Notes: generated by a model from the sequence alone, not told the origin. 64,000 bases of DNA from Salibaculum sp035270045 (GCF_035270045.1 NZ_DATFIP010000086.1:15340-79339); one strand, 5' to 3'. Positions 1 through 8,685 are shown, numbered from the stretch's first letter. Program-made: numbers and translations.

Positions 1-109
1 CGGCGCGGCCCGGGCTTTCGGCCCGCGCGACGAGATTATGACCAAGGTCGTCGCGAATCGCGCCCAGATCGAGAAGGCCCGCTCCGACTGCGGCGCGGGC
101 GTCGCATGA
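1..109 (+). CDS. Type I secretion ABC transporter (permease/ATPase), C-terminal end only
   Basis: An open frame enters from the left edge and stops at the TGA that overlaps the ATG of the adaptor gene. Only about 35 residues are visible, including a GPRDEIM stretch followed by a short charged helix. That is how PrtD/HlyB-type exporter ATPases end just after the H-loop region. The family couples ATP hydrolysis to one-step export of unfolded proteins across both membranes. The assignment rests on this tail and on the ATGA-coupled HlyD gene that follows; the catalytic motifs lie outside the window. Confidence 0.6.
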   Translation, partial: GAARAFGPRDEIMTKVVANRAQIEKARSDCGAGVA

Positions 110-1419
110 CCGGGGCGCGGGTTCGGCAAACCCGCCGCTGGCCGGTACGCCGTCCCGTGGCGATCGGGTTGCTGTCGCTACTGATCCTGCTGGGCGGCTT
201 CGGCGGCTGGGCCATGACCGCCCGGATCACCGGGGCGGTCATGGCGTCGGGCCGTATTGAGGTGGAACAGAATCGACAGGTGATCCAGCACATCGACGGC
301 GGCGTCGTGCGCGAGATCCTGGTGGCCGAAGGCGACAACGCACAAGAGGGCGCGGTGCTTGTGCGGCTGGACCCGGATGATCTGACGGCGCAACTGGCCA
401 TCGTCGAGGGGCAGCTTTTCGAGGTCCTGGCCCGTCGAGCCCGCTACGAGGCAGAGCGCGACCGCACCGGCACACTTGCCTTCGATCCGATCCTGCGCGC
501 CGATCGGGACGCGGAAACCCGGGACCTGATGCAAGGACAGGAAAGGCTGTTCCGCACCCGTCTTGAGACTGCCGCGCAAGAAGCCGAGCAGTTGCGCCGC
601 CGGGCCGGGCAGGTGCGCAGCCAGGTCATCGGGATCGAGGCGCAACAGGTCGCACTGGATCGCCAGATCGAGCTGATCGAGCAGGAACTGACGAGCCAGC
701 GGTCGCTGCTGGATCGTGGATTGGCACAGGCCGGCACGGTGCTGACGCTGGAACGGGAAAAGGCCCGCTTGTCCGGCCAGGCCGGGGACCTGGCCGCCCG
801 CAAGGCGGAAGCCGGGGAAAAGATCATCGAACTGGAGCTTGAGATAATCCGTCTTCGCACGGCCCGCCGGGAAGAGGCCATCACCCGCCTGCGCGACCTG
901 CAATTCAACGAGTTGGAGCTGCGCGAGCAGCGCGCCGACCTGCAACGTCGGCTGGACCGGCTCGAGGTTCGCGCCCCCGTATCGGGCGTGGTCTACGGGC
1001 TGCAGGTCTTCGGCCCCGGCGCGGTCATCCGCCCGGCAGAGCCCGTCCTCCACCTGGTGCCGCAGGACCGCCCGCTGGTCATTGCAGCGCGGGTGGCGCC
1101 CACCGACATCGACTTGGTCCGTCGCGGGCAAGAGGTGACACTGCGGTTCTCCTCTCTGGACGGTCGTCGAACCCCTGCGCTTCTCGGCACAGTGCGGCAG
1201 GTCTCGGCTGATGCTTTCACCGACAACACGACGGGCCGCAGCTACTACGAGGTCGAGGTGGTGCTGAACACGGGCGAGGCCGCGCGCCTGCCCGAGGGCA
1301 CGACCCTGATCCCCGGCATGCCGGTCGAGACATTCATCCGCACGTTGGACAGGACCCCCATGGCCTACCTGACGCAGCCCCTGATGGATTATATCGCGCG
1401 CACCTTCCGCGAGGGCTAA
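106..1419 (+). CDS. HlyD/PrtE-family type I secretion periplasmic adaptor
   Basis: 437-residue membrane fusion protein that would bridge the inner-membrane ABC exporter to a TolC-like outer-membrane channel. A short basic cytoplasmic N-terminus precedes one membrane segment (about residues 17-37). Next come the first half of a biotinyl-lipoyl-like barrel (GGVVREILV with EGD, about 60-93) and a long charged alpha-helical hairpin (about 95-285). The second lipoyl half begins at LEVRAPVSG, and a beta-barrel C-terminus follows. Length matches the family (430-480). The ATG overlaps the upstream transporter stop, so the two are translationally coupled. No RTX substrate or TolC gene is visible in the window. 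Confidence 0.9.
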   Translation: MTGARVRQTRRWPVRRPVAIGLLSLLILLGGFGGWAMTARITGAVMASGRIEVEQNRQVIQHIDGGVVREILVAEGDNAQEGAVLVRLDPDDLTAQLAIVEGQLFEVLARRARYEAERDRTGTLAFDPILRADRDAETRDLMQGQERLFRTRLETAAQEAEQLRRRAGQVRSQVIGIEAQQVALDRQIELIEQELTSQRSLLDRGLAQAGTVLTLEREKARLSGQAGDLAARKAEAGEKIIELELEIIRLRTARREEAITRLRDLQFNELELREQRADLQRRLDRLEVRAPVSGVVYGLQVFGPGAVIRPAEPVLHLVPQDRPLVIAARVAPTDIDLVRRGQEVTLRFSSLDGRRTPALLGTVRQVSADAFTDNTTGRSYYEVEVVLNTGEAARLPEGTTLIPGMPVETFIRTLDRTPMAYLTQPLMDYIARTFREG

Positions 1420-1487
1420 CCTCGGGTCTTTCGCCACCCGGGGATCGGGGCTAGCGTTGACGGCGATGACGAAAGAGGAGTCCGGAA

Positions 1488-1946
1488 ATGTCCATCGAAT
1501 CGCGTCTTGCCGAACTCGGCGTCACCCTTCCCGAGCCGCCCGCGCCCGCCGCGAACTACGTGGCCTTCGTTCAAAGCGGGTCGCTTGTGCATGTCTCGGG
1601 CCAGATCGCAATGGACGCCGACGGGCCGGTCAGGGGCAAGCTCGGGGATACAATGACAGTTACGCAAGGGGCGGCGGCGGCCCGGCTCTGCGCGATCAGC
1701 CTTCTGGCCCAGCTCAAGGCGGCATGTGATGGCGACATCGACAGGCTGGTGCGGGTGGTGAAGCTGACAGGTTTCGTCAATTCCACCCCCGAATTCACTG
1801 ACCAGCCCAAGGTCATCAACGGCGCCAGCGATTTCATGGTCGAAGCACTGGGCGAGGCCGGGCGACACGCCCGGTCGGCGGTCTCGGCCGCCGCCCTACC
1901 GCTGGGCGTTGCCGTCGAGATCGAGGGCCTGTTCGAGATCGCCTGA
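1488..1946 (+). CDS. RidA/YjgF-family protein
   Basis: 152 residues, the length of the longer RidA subgroup. RidA proteins are small trimeric cytoplasmic enzymes; the founding members hydrolyse reactive enamine/imine intermediates from PLP enzymes. The frame has the HVSGQI strand near residue 35, the usual asparagine-rich VKLTGFVNS segment, and an arginine (R129 in HARSAVSAA) where active RidA members carry their substrate-binding Arg. A GAGGAG Shine-Dalgarno lies just upstream of the ATG. The stop overlaps the start of the glycerophosphodiesterase (TGATG), which implies coupling. The substrate for this subgroup is not known, and this need not be the canonical 2-aminoacrylate deaminase. Confidence 0.85.
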   Translation: MSIESRLAELGVTLPEPPAPAANYVAFVQSGSLVHVSGQIAMDADGPVRGKLGDTMTVTQGAAAARLCAISLLAQLKAACDGDIDRLVRVVKLTGFVNSTPEFTDQPKVINGASDFMVEALGEAGRHARSAVSAAALPLGVAVEIEGLFEIA

Positions 1947-2692
1947 TGCTGCCGACAGGCTTTCATGCACGCCCCTTCGCTCACCGGGCGCTGCACGGTC
2001 CGGGTCGACCCGAGAACAGCCGCTCGGCCATCGACGCAGCCATGGCCGCCGGCTACGGCATCGAGCTCGACCTGCAGCTTTCAGGAGATTGCCAGGCCAT
2101 GGTGTTCCACGACTACGCGCTGGACCGGCTGACCTGCGCGCGCGGGCCGGTGCGCGGGCTTGGCGCGGAACGCCTCTCGTCCATTCAACTGAACGACAGC
2201 GAAGAGGGCATTCCCACCCTGCGCCAGGTCCTTGACCAGGTCGCAGGGGCAGTGCCGCTGCTGATCGAGGTCAAGGACCAGGACGGCGCGCTGGGGCCGG
2301 ATGTCGGCCCGCTGGAGGAAGCCACTGCCGCGTGCCTTGCCGACTATCCCGGCCCGGCGGCAGTCATGTCTTTCAACCCGCATTCCGTGGCGCGCCTGGG
2401 ACAGCTCCTCCCGGACCTGCCGCGAGGCCTGACGACCGATGCCTTCGCACCGGAAGTTTGGCCGACCGTACCCCCGGCAAGGCTGAATGAGCTTCGCGCC
2501 ATGCCCGACCTTGTCTCCCTCGGGGCAAAGTTCATAAGCCACCGATGGGATGACCTGACCAACCCCGCCGTTGCCGCGGCCCGGGCGAAGGGCCTACGCA
2601 TCTTCTGCTGGACCATCCGGTCGGACAGCGACCAGGCCGCGGCACTGGAAAATGGGGCCGACCAGGTCACTTTCGAGGGTTACCTGGCTTGA
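1946..2692 (+). CDS. Glycerophosphodiester phosphodiesterase family protein
   Basis: 248-residue cytoplasmic GDPD TIM-barrel enzyme, predicted to hydrolyse glycerophosphodiesters from phospholipid turnover to glycerol-3-phosphate and an alcohol. Expected motifs are present: H13-R14 followed by PEN (23-24), the metal-binding E40/D42 pair in IELDLQ, the second catalytic histidine H55 in VFHD, and a conserved IEVKD strand near residue 106. The C-terminal FCWTI and the GADQVTFEGYLA end are also typical. There is no signal peptide, so it is probably a UgpQ-like cytosolic form. The start is coupled to the RidA-like gene by TGATG. Confidence 0.9.
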   Translation: MLPTGFHARPFAHRALHGPGRPENSRSAIDAAMAAGYGIELDLQLSGDCQAMVFHDYALDRLTCARGPVRGLGAERLSSIQLNDSEEGIPTLRQVLDQVAGAVPLLIEVKDQDGALGPDVGPLEEATAACLADYPGPAAVMSFNPHSVARLGQLLPDLPRGLTTDAFAPEVWPTVPPARLNELRAMPDLVSLGAKFISHRWDDLTNPAVAAARAKGLRIFCWTIRSDSDQAAALENGADQVTFEGYLA

Positions 2693-2723
2693 CCGGACAG
2701 GCCCCAGCGCCAACTTCGTAGCT

Positions 2724-3911
2724 ATGGACGCAGCTCCGGTAGAGATAACCACGCATCGCAGCCTGAAAGAGATTCCGGCCGCCGAATGGGATGCATGCGC
2801 CTGCCCCGAGTCCGCGGATGGCGGCCGGCCTGTCGACCCGTTCACGACTCACCGGTTTCTTGCAGCGCTCGAGGACAGCGGCAGCACCGGCCCCGGAACG
2901 GGCTGGGAGCCGCATTACCTGGCCGCCCGCAACAATGGACGGATCATCGCCGTGGCGCCGCTGTTCGGCAAGGCGCACAGCCAGGGCGAATACATGTTCG
3001 ACCACAATTTCGCCCATTCCTATGAACGCGCCGGCGGGAAGTACTACCCCAAGCTACAGATCGCCGTGCCTTTCACACCGGTCACGGGTCGCCGCTTCCT
3101 GACCCGCCCTGGATATGAGGCTCAGGGTATGGCGGCCCTGGTGCAGGGGGCGGTGCAGTTGGCGTCGGACAATGGGCTGTCGTCCGTTCATGCGACCTTC
3201 TGCACCGAGGACGAGGCCATCGCCGGGGAGGAAATGGGCCTGCTGCGGCGCACGTCCCAGCAATATCATTGGGCCAACGAAAGTTACGCGGATTGGGAGG
3301 CCTTTCTGTCCGACCTTTCCAGCCGCAAGCGCAAGACGCTGCGCAAGGAACGCCGCGAGGCGCAAGCCTTCGGCGGAGAGATCGTGCAACTGACCGGCGA
3401 GGCGATCCGGCCCGAACACTGGGACGCGATGTGGACCTTCTACCAGGACACCGGCGCACGGAAATGGGGCACGCCCTACCTGACCCGCCGGTTTTTCGAC
3501 ATCGCGCAAGAAACCCTGCGCGACGACATCCTGCTCGTCTTTGCCCAGCGCGACGGCCAGCCCTTTGCGGGGGCCATGAACCTGATCGGGCGGCATAACC
3601 TGTTCGGGCGCTACTGGGGTTGCACCGAGCATCACCCCTTCCTTCATTTCGAGGTTTGCTACTATCAGGCCATCGACTATGCCATCGCCCAAGGTCTGCG
3701 CACGGTCGAGGCCGGCGCACAGGGAGAACACAAGCTCGCCCGGGGCTACCTGCCCGTGACCACGCATGCCCTGCACTGGTTCGCCGACGACGGGTTCCGG
3801 GACGCGGTCGACAGATACCTGCAAGCCGAGCGCCGCGCGGTGGACGAGGAGATCGAGGTTCTTACCAGCTACGGCCCGTTCCGCCGGGCCGAGACCGACG
3901 ACCACGACTGA
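2724..3911 (+). CDS. FemAB-like/DUF482 GNAT-fold N-acyltransferase
   Basis: 395 residues from the ATG at MDAAPVEI; the frame is open further upstream but that part overlaps the preceding gene and does not look like coding sequence. The protein matches the large alphaproteobacterial family annotated as peptidoglycan biosynthesis/recognition FemAB-like (DUF482). Supporting segments are FDHNFAHSYERAGG near residue 95, SSRKRKTLRKERR near 200, and the C-terminal EAGAQGEHKLARGY block followed by HALHWF. The family has a duplicated GNAT fold, but the acyl donor and acceptor are unknown, so a peptidoglycan role should not be assumed. The next gene follows after 16 bp. Confidence 0.85.
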   Translation: MDAAPVEITTHRSLKEIPAAEWDACACPESADGGRPVDPFTTHRFLAALEDSGSTGPGTGWEPHYLAARNNGRIIAVAPLFGKAHSQGEYMFDHNFAHSYERAGGKYYPKLQIAVPFTPVTGRRFLTRPGYEAQGMAALVQGAVQLASDNGLSSVHATFCTEDEAIAGEEMGLLRRTSQQYHWANESYADWEAFLSDLSSRKRKTLRKERREAQAFGGEIVQLTGEAIRPEHWDAMWTFYQDTGARKWGTPYLTRRFFDIAQETLRDDILLVFAQRDGQPFAGAMNLIGRHNLFGRYWGCTEHHPFLHFEVCYYQAIDYAIAQGLRTVEAGAQGEHKLARGYLPVTTHALHWFADDGFRDAVDRYLQAERRAVDEEIEVLTSYGPFRRAETDDHD

Positions 3912-3927
3912 CCAAAGGAGACTGATA

Positions 3928-4212
3928 ATGGCCGACCCGATCGACAACGCCGGACGCGCGACCCTGAAAGAGGCGGGATGGACTCCGGTCGAGGGCCGCG
4001 ATGCGGTCATCAAGACATTCACATTCGCCAATTTCATCGAGGCCTGGGGCTTCATGTCCCGCGCGGCGATCTGGGCCGAGAAGCTCAACCACCACCCCGA
4101 ATGGTTCAACGTCTTCAAGACGGTCGAGGTCACTCTCTCGACTCATGACATCGGCGGACTCAGCGATCTGGACCTGAAACTGGCGCAGAAAATGGACAAG
4201 CTGGCCGCCTGA
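3928..4212 (+). CDS. Pterin-4a-carbinolamine dehydratase (PCD/PhhB)
   Basis: 94 residues, a normal length for this enzyme (EC 4.2.1.96), which dehydrates 4a-hydroxytetrahydrobiopterin during pterin recycling after aromatic amino acid hydroxylation. The active-site signature HHPEW is at residues 55-59, with the following VTLSTHD placing the third histidine at 73. A strong AAAGGAG lies 7 bp before the ATG. No phenylalanine hydroxylase is visible here; such orphan PCDs are also linked to molybdopterin or other pterin chemistry, so the partner is open. Confidence 0.92.
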   Translation: MADPIDNAGRATLKEAGWTPVEGRDAVIKTFTFANFIEAWGFMSRAAIWAEKLNHHPEWFNVFKTVEVTLSTHDIGGLSDLDLKLAQKMDKLAA

Positions 4213-4336
4213 GGGGACCGGCGGCGCAACTTTCCCCCACCGGAGACGTTGCGCCGCCACACCGGCATGGCTAGTGCGGCACTCGGGCCGGGGATATCCT
4301 TCGTCGGACAAGTGATTCATCAAAGGGGCCGTCGCC

Positions 4337-5128
4337 ATGTCAGAAGACTTCATTTTCGATCTTGTCATAAACATCGCCGTCGCACTGGCGATCTTTGTGG
4401 CAGCGCTCTGGTTGAGCGGCTGGCTCAGGGGCCGGATGATCAAGATTTCCGAAAAGAACCCGAGATTCGATGGCACGCTGGCACGGTTCCTGGGCAGCCT
4501 CGTGCGCTACGCGGTTCTGGCCATTGCGACGATCTTCATCCTGGGCCGTTTCGGGATCGAGACGACCTCGCTCGCCGCGCTGGTCGGTGCTGTGGGTCTG
4601 GCAATCGGCTTTGCCTTGCAGGGGTCGCTTGCGAACCTCGCCGCCGGGGTCATGCTGATCGCTTTCCGCCCCTTCAAGGCCGGAGATTACGTGACCGCCG
4701 GCGGCCAGTCGGGCACCGTCGACGAGATCACCCTGTTCACCACCGAGATGACGACGCCGGACAACGTCAAGATCATCGTGCCCAACGGAGATGTCTTCTC
4801 GGGCGCGATCACCAACTTCTCGCATTACGACACGCGGCGCTGCGACTTGGTCTTCGGAGTGTCCTATGGCACCGACCTGAAGAAGGCCGAAACGATCATC
4901 ACCCAGATCGTCACCAGTGACGACCGGGTCATGTCCGACCCGGCGCCTTTCGTGAAGGTCACCAATCTTGGCGACAGTTCGGTCGATTTCACCGTGCGCG
5001 CCTGGTGCGGCGCGGCCGATTACTGGGACCTGAAGTTCGACCTGACCCGCACGGTCAAGGAAGCCTTCGACCAGCAGGGCGTAGACATTCCTTTCCCGAC
5101 CCAGACGCTGATCCAGCAGGCAGGATGA
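4337..5128 (+). CDS. MscS-family small-conductance mechanosensitive channel
   Basis: 263 residues, slightly shorter than E. coli MscS (286). Hydrophobic helices run at about residues 5-25 and 50-75. They are followed by the Gly/Ala-rich pore helix (GAVGLAIGFALQG, near residues 84-96) that defines the family, with the ANLAAGVMLI continuation and the RPFKAGDYV entry into the cytoplasmic beta domain. The protein would form a heptameric inner-membrane channel that opens under hypo-osmotic stress. It is a single gene with its own Shine-Dalgarno (AAAGGGG), ending in a strong terminator shared with the convergent peroxiredoxin. Confidence 0.93.
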   Translation: MSEDFIFDLVINIAVALAIFVAALWLSGWLRGRMIKISEKNPRFDGTLARFLGSLVRYAVLAIATIFILGRFGIETTSLAALVGAVGLAIGFALQGSLANLAAGVMLIAFRPFKAGDYVTAGGQSGTVDEITLFTTEMTTPDNVKIIVPNGDVFSGAITNFSHYDTRRCDLVFGVSYGTDLKKAETIITQIVTSDDRVMSDPAPFVKVTNLGDSSVDFTVRAWCGAADYWDLKFDLTRTVKEAFDQQGVDIPFPTQTLIQQAG

Positions 5129-5158
5129 CGCCACCGAGCCCGCCCGGTGGGCGAAGCC

Positions 5159-5207
5159 GGGGCGCCGGTTCGGGACAATGTCCCGAACCGGCGCCCCTCT
5201 TGTTTCT
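5159..5207. terminator. Bidirectional intrinsic terminator between mscS-like and peroxiredoxin genes
   Basis: A perfect 17-bp G+C-rich inverted repeat (arms 5159-5175 and 5181-5197) encloses a 5-nt loop CAATG. A T-rich tail TCTTGTTTCT follows on the plus strand. It lies between two convergent genes and is placed to stop transcription of the plus-strand channel gene; the hairpin could also slow polymerase arriving from the peroxiredoxin side. Confidence 0.85.
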
Positions 5208-5694
5208 AGAGGGCCGCGAGCAGCGCCTCGCCGCCCGAGGTCTCGCAGACGCCCGGGTTCTCCTCGACATGAAGGACCTTGACGACACCGTCCTCGGCAT
5301 AGAGCGCAAAGCGCTTGGACCGATCGATCAATCCGACCGGCGGCGCGGTGAAATCCATGCCGATGGCCTTGGTAAATTCGGATGTGGCATCGCCGATCAT
5401 GTGAATGCCGGCCTCGGTCGCGCCCGTGCTGTCCCCCCAAGCGCCCATGACAAAGGGGTCATTGACGCTCAGGCAGATCACGGCATCCACACCCTTGGCG
5501 TCGAAGTCCGGCTTGGTGCGGATGAAACTGGGCACATGCGCCGTGGTGCAGGTGCCGGTATAGGCGCCCGGCAGCCCAAACAGCACCACCCTGCCCTTTC
5601 CAGCTAGTTCCGACATCTGCACCTCTTCGGGGCCATCCGCCCCGATGCGCAACACTTTGGCATTGGGCAACTCATCACCAACGGAAATCGTCAT
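5206..5694 (-). CDS. Peroxiredoxin, Prx5/AhpE-like (type II, glutaredoxin/thioredoxin-dependent)
   Basis: 162-residue thiol peroxidase reducing H2O2 and organic hydroperoxides in the cytoplasm. The peroxidatic cysteine is C49 in the PGAYTGTC motif, the bacterial Prx5 variant of PGAFTPTC. A C-terminal cysteine at C150 in ENPGVCETSG could act as the resolving thiol or receive glutathione. Other family blocks are AVICLSVNDPFVM and the KAIGMDFT region. It is read divergently from the ferredoxin reductase-like gene across an 85-bp spacer that must hold both promoters. Confidence 0.93.
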   Translation of the reverse strand: MTISVGDELPNAKVLRIGADGPEEVQMSELAGKGRVVLFGLPGAYTGTCTTAHVPSFIRTKPDFDAKGVDAVICLSVNDPFVMGAWGDSTGATEAGIHMIGDATSEFTKAIGMDFTAPPVGLIDRSKRFALYAEDGVVKVLHVEENPGVCETSGGEALLAAL

Positions 5695-5779
5695 TCGGCT
5701 TTCCTCTTCGTCAATTGCGTTTCGATCCGCTTGGACTATAGGGTCACGACAACCAAAGGCCAGAAGAGGACGGTGTATA

Positions 5780-6988
5780 ATGGCGCATCATATCGTGATC
5801 GGCGGCGGCCAGGCGGCAGCCTCGCTCGTGGCCAAGCTGCGCAGCACCGGTTTTGAAGGCGATATCACAGTGATCGGCGCGGAACCTGTGCCGCCCTATC
5901 AACGCCCGCCCCTGTCAAAGGCCTATCTCCTTGGCGACATGACGCTCGACCGGATAGTTCTGCGGCCGGAGCAATGGTATGCGGACAATGACATCACGCT
6001 GCGCATGGGCGTTCGGGTGGCCGAAGTCGATTCCCACTACAAGACCCTGCGCCTCGATAGCGGCGAGGTGCTGACCTATGACAAGCTCGCCCTGACCACT
6101 GGCTCACATCCACGCACCCTTCCGGCGGCGATCGGCGGCACACTGGACGGGGTGTATACCGTGCGCGACCTGCGCGACGCGGACGCCATGGCCCCGGAGT
6201 TCCGCGAGGGCGCGCGCCTTCTGGTCATCGGCGGCGGCTACATCGGGCTGGAGGCCGCCGCAGTGGCCGCCAGGAAAGGCGTCAAGGTCACGCTGGTTGA
6301 AATGGCCGACCGTATCCTGCAACGGGTGGCCTGCCCCGAGACCTCGGCCTATTTCCGCGACCTGCATCGCCAACATGGCGTGGATATCCGCGAGGGCGTT
6401 GGCCTTCAGGAACTGACCGGCACCGACCGTGTCAAAGGCGCGGTGCTGACGGACGACACCGAACTTGAGGTGGATTTCGCCATCGTCGGCGTGGGCATTC
6501 AGCCCGCGACGGCTCTGGCCGAAGGCGCCGGGCTGATGGTGGACAACGGCATCGTCACCGACCGGCGATGCCGCACCTCGGACCCCGACATCTATGCAGC
6601 GGGCGACTGTGCCACCTGCGATTTCAAGGGCCAGCGCATCCGGTTGGAAAGCGTGGGCAACGCCATCGACATGGCAGAAGTCGCAGCGCAGAACATGGCA
6701 GGCGGCGATGTCGCCTATGATCCCAAACCATGGTTCTGGTCTGACCAGTATGACTGCAAGTTGCAAATCGCAGGCCTGAACCTGGGCTATGACGCGGTGC
6801 ATGTCCGCGACGGTGGCGAAGCCCGGTCGCACTGGTATTACAAGGGCGATGATCTGATCGCCGTGGACGCGATGAACGACGCCCGCACCTACATGGTAGC
6901 AAAGCGGTTGATCGAGGCCGGGAAATCACCCGCGCCCGAGGTCGTCACGGACCTGGAAACCGACATGAAGGCCCTTGTGAAAGCGTGA
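5780..6988 (+). CDS. FAD-dependent NAD(P)H:ferredoxin reductase-like oxidoreductase
   Basis: 402 residues starting at MAHHIVIGGG; the longer upstream reading overlaps the peroxiredoxin promoter. It has the N-terminal FAD Rossmann motif (GGGQAA, residues 8-13), the second NAD(P)H-binding Rossmann (GGGYIGLEAA, near 150), the FAD-closing DIYAAGDCA (near 276), and the RLESVGNA block typical of putidaredoxin/rhodocoxin reductases. Such proteins pass electrons from NAD(P)H to a 2Fe-2S ferredoxin that feeds a P450 or dioxygenase. No ferredoxin or oxygenase is nearby, so the electron acceptor is unknown. The stop overlaps rsmD (GTGA). Confidence 0.9.
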   Translation: MAHHIVIGGGQAAASLVAKLRSTGFEGDITVIGAEPVPPYQRPPLSKAYLLGDMTLDRIVLRPEQWYADNDITLRMGVRVAEVDSHYKTLRLDSGEVLTYDKLALTTGSHPRTLPAAIGGTLDGVYTVRDLRDADAMAPEFREGARLLVIGGGYIGLEAAAVAARKGVKVTLVEMADRILQRVACPETSAYFRDLHRQHGVDIREGVGLQELTGTDRVKGAVLTDDTELEVDFAIVGVGIQPATALAEGAGLMVDNGIVTDRRCRTSDPDIYAAGDCATCDFKGQRIRLESVGNAIDMAEVAAQNMAGGDVAYDPKPWFWSDQYDCKLQIAGLNLGYDAVHVRDGGEARSHWYYKGDDLIAVDAMNDARTYMVAKRLIEAGKSPAPEVVTDLETDMKALVKA

Positions 6989-7533
6989 GGATCATCGGCG
7001 GGCAGCACCGTGGGCTGACGCTCGCCTCGGTCGGCAAAGGCGACGCGGGGGCGCATTTGCGTCCCACCCCGGACCGGGTGCGCGAAAGCCTGTTCAATGT
7101 TCTGGCGGGTTACGGACTGCCCCAGGGCGCCCGCGTGTTGGACCTGTTCTCGGGCACCGGGGCGTTGGCGCTGGAGGCGCTGTCGCGCGGGGCCAGCCAT
7201 GCCACCCTGGTGGACAAGGGACGCGTGGCCCAGCGCCTGATCCGCGAAAACCTGTCTAAGGCGCGGCGCGAGAAGGATGCCAGCATTCTGAGCTGTGCCG
7301 CCGACCGCCTGCCTCGGGCCGAGGTGCCCTGCGAACTGGTCTTCCTCGACCCGCCCTATGGGCTGGCTTTGGGTGAGCCGGCGCTTCTGGCGGCCGAGCG
7401 GCAAGGCTGGCTGGCGCCCGACGCCCTGATCGTCTGGGAGGACAACCGCTCACAAGACGCGCCAGAGGGGTTCCAGCTGCGCGATACGCGGCGCTACGGG
7501 GACACGCACATCACCATGATGCACCCCGTCTAG
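6985..7533 (+). CDS. rsmD: 16S rRNA (guanine(966)-N(2))-methyltransferase RsmD
   Basis: 182 residues, normal for RsmD, which uses SAM to methylate G966 of 16S rRNA in the assembled 30S subunit. N-terminal RIIGGQHRG and RPTPDRVRESLFN match the family. The SAM pocket is LDLFSGTGALALEAL (residues 52-66) and the catalytic tetrad is D122-P-P-Y125. The start is GTG, overlapping the TGA of the oxidoreductase, so translation is probably coupled. Confidence 0.93.
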   Translation: MRIIGGQHRGLTLASVGKGDAGAHLRPTPDRVRESLFNVLAGYGLPQGARVLDLFSGTGALALEALSRGASHATLVDKGRVAQRLIRENLSKARREKDASILSCAADRLPRAEVPCELVFLDPPYGLALGEPALLAAERQGWLAPDALIVWEDNRSQDAPEGFQLRDTRRYGDTHITMMHPV

Positions 7534-7577
7534 CCGTCGGTTTGGCCGGCCTCCACACCTGTGCTAGACTTTTGCTC

Positions 7578-7754
7578 ATGACAGATGCCAGTTTCACGGA
7601 TGCACCCGTCGTGGCCCGTGAAGAACCTGAACCCGTCAAGCTACCGCCACCGGTTCTGTTCGACATGCCGGTGATGATCGGCGATTGCGCCACGCCGTTC
7701 GCGGGCAGCACGGTCCTGCACGCCCTTTTGGAGCGCAGGAGCGAGGATCAATAG
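7578..7754 (+). CDS. Small hypothetical protein (58 aa)
   Basis: Short frame with an ATG and no clear Shine-Dalgarno, ending 7 bp inside the end of the convergent map gene. The product is acidic and proline-rich in its first half (EEPEPVKLPPP) and then has FDMPVMIGDCATPFAG. There is no membrane segment or known motif. The placement between rsmD and map and the compositional pattern make a real small protein plausible, but nothing confirms translation. Confidence 0.4.
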   Translation: MTDASFTDAPVVAREEPEPVKLPPPVLFDMPVMIGDCATPFAGSTVLHALLERRSEDQ

Positions 7755-8617
7755 GTCGGGTGGAACGTGCCCGCCGGGGACAGCGTAAAGATCTCGGCCC
7801 CGTCTGCGGTGATACCGATGGAATGCTCGAACTGGGCCGAGAGCTGCTTGTCCCGGGTCACCGCCGTCCAGTCATCCTTGAGCACCACTGTTTCCGGGCG
7901 GCCCAGGTTGACCATGGGTTCGATGGTGAAGAACATTCCCTCTTCCAGCATCGGACCGGTGCCCGCGCGCCCGTAGTGCAGCACGTTGGGCGGAGCGTGG
8001 AACACCCGGCCCAGGCCGTGGCCGCAGAAATCACGCACAACGCTCATGCGCTGACCTTCCACGTGGGACTGGATGGCGTGGCCGATGTCGCCAAAGGTGT
8101 TGCCCGGGCGCGCGGCCTCGATTCCCTTCATCAGCGCATCATGGGTCACCTGGAGCAGCCGCTCGGCCTTCTGGTTGGGCCGTCCACCGGCGACAAACAT
8201 CCGGCTGGTATCGCCGAACCAGCCATCCAGGATCACAGTGACGTCGATGTTCAGGATGTCGCCGTCCTGTAAAGCGTCGGTGTCGCGGCGCTTCTCGAAG
8301 TTCTTAGATATGGTCTCGGATCTGGCCTTGGGGATCGGCGCGCCGGGGATACCGTGGCAGACCACGTGATTGACGCTGATGCAGCTGGCGTGCTGGAACC
8401 CCTTGTAGCCGATCGTGGCCGATGCCGCCCCGGCCTCGCTCACCCAGTCGGTGATCTGCCTGTCAAGGTCGCCGGTGGTGGCGCCGGGCACCACGTGATC
8501 GGCGATCCTGTCCAGTATCTCGGCCGCAAGCCGCCCGGCGGCATGCATTCCAGCGAAATCCGCCCGTTCGTGCAGGCGAATGCCATCCCTTGTGATCCTG
8601 CCGTGCGTGTCGTCCAT
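7748..8617 (-). CDS. map: Type I methionine aminopeptidase
   Basis: 289-residue cytosolic metalloprotease that removes the initiator methionine from nascent proteins (EC 3.4.11.18). The five metal ligands are in place: D125 (NIDVT), D136 (GDTSRM), H200 (CGHGLG), E233 (FTIEPM) and E264 (FEHSI); the substrate histidine is in NHVVCHGIP. The chosen ATG (MDDTHGR) follows AAGGAAC; longer readings run into sfsA in another frame. Between CHGIP and GDILNID there are 27 residues instead of the 8 in E. coli, a basic insert (PIPKARSETISKNFEKR). Its 3' end overlaps the small convergent frame. Confidence 0.95.
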   Translation of the reverse strand: MDDTHGRITRDGIRLHERADFAGMHAAGRLAAEILDRIADHVVPGATTGDLDRQITDWVSEAGAASATIGYKGFQHASCISVNHVVCHGIPGAPIPKARSETISKNFEKRRDTDALQDGDILNIDVTVILDGWFGDTSRMFVAGGRPNQKAERLLQVTHDALMKGIEAARPGNTFGDIGHAIQSHVEGQRMSVVRDFCGHGLGRVFHAPPNVLHYGRAGTGPMLEEGMFFTIEPMVNLGRPETVVLKDDWTAVTRDKQLSAQFEHSIGITADGAEIFTLSPAGTFHPTY

Positions 8618-8685
8618 GGCACCTGTTCCTTGTTTGACCTTCAGATAAGGCAAAACCGTCCGGCGCAAAAGGCCCGGCAATGCGT

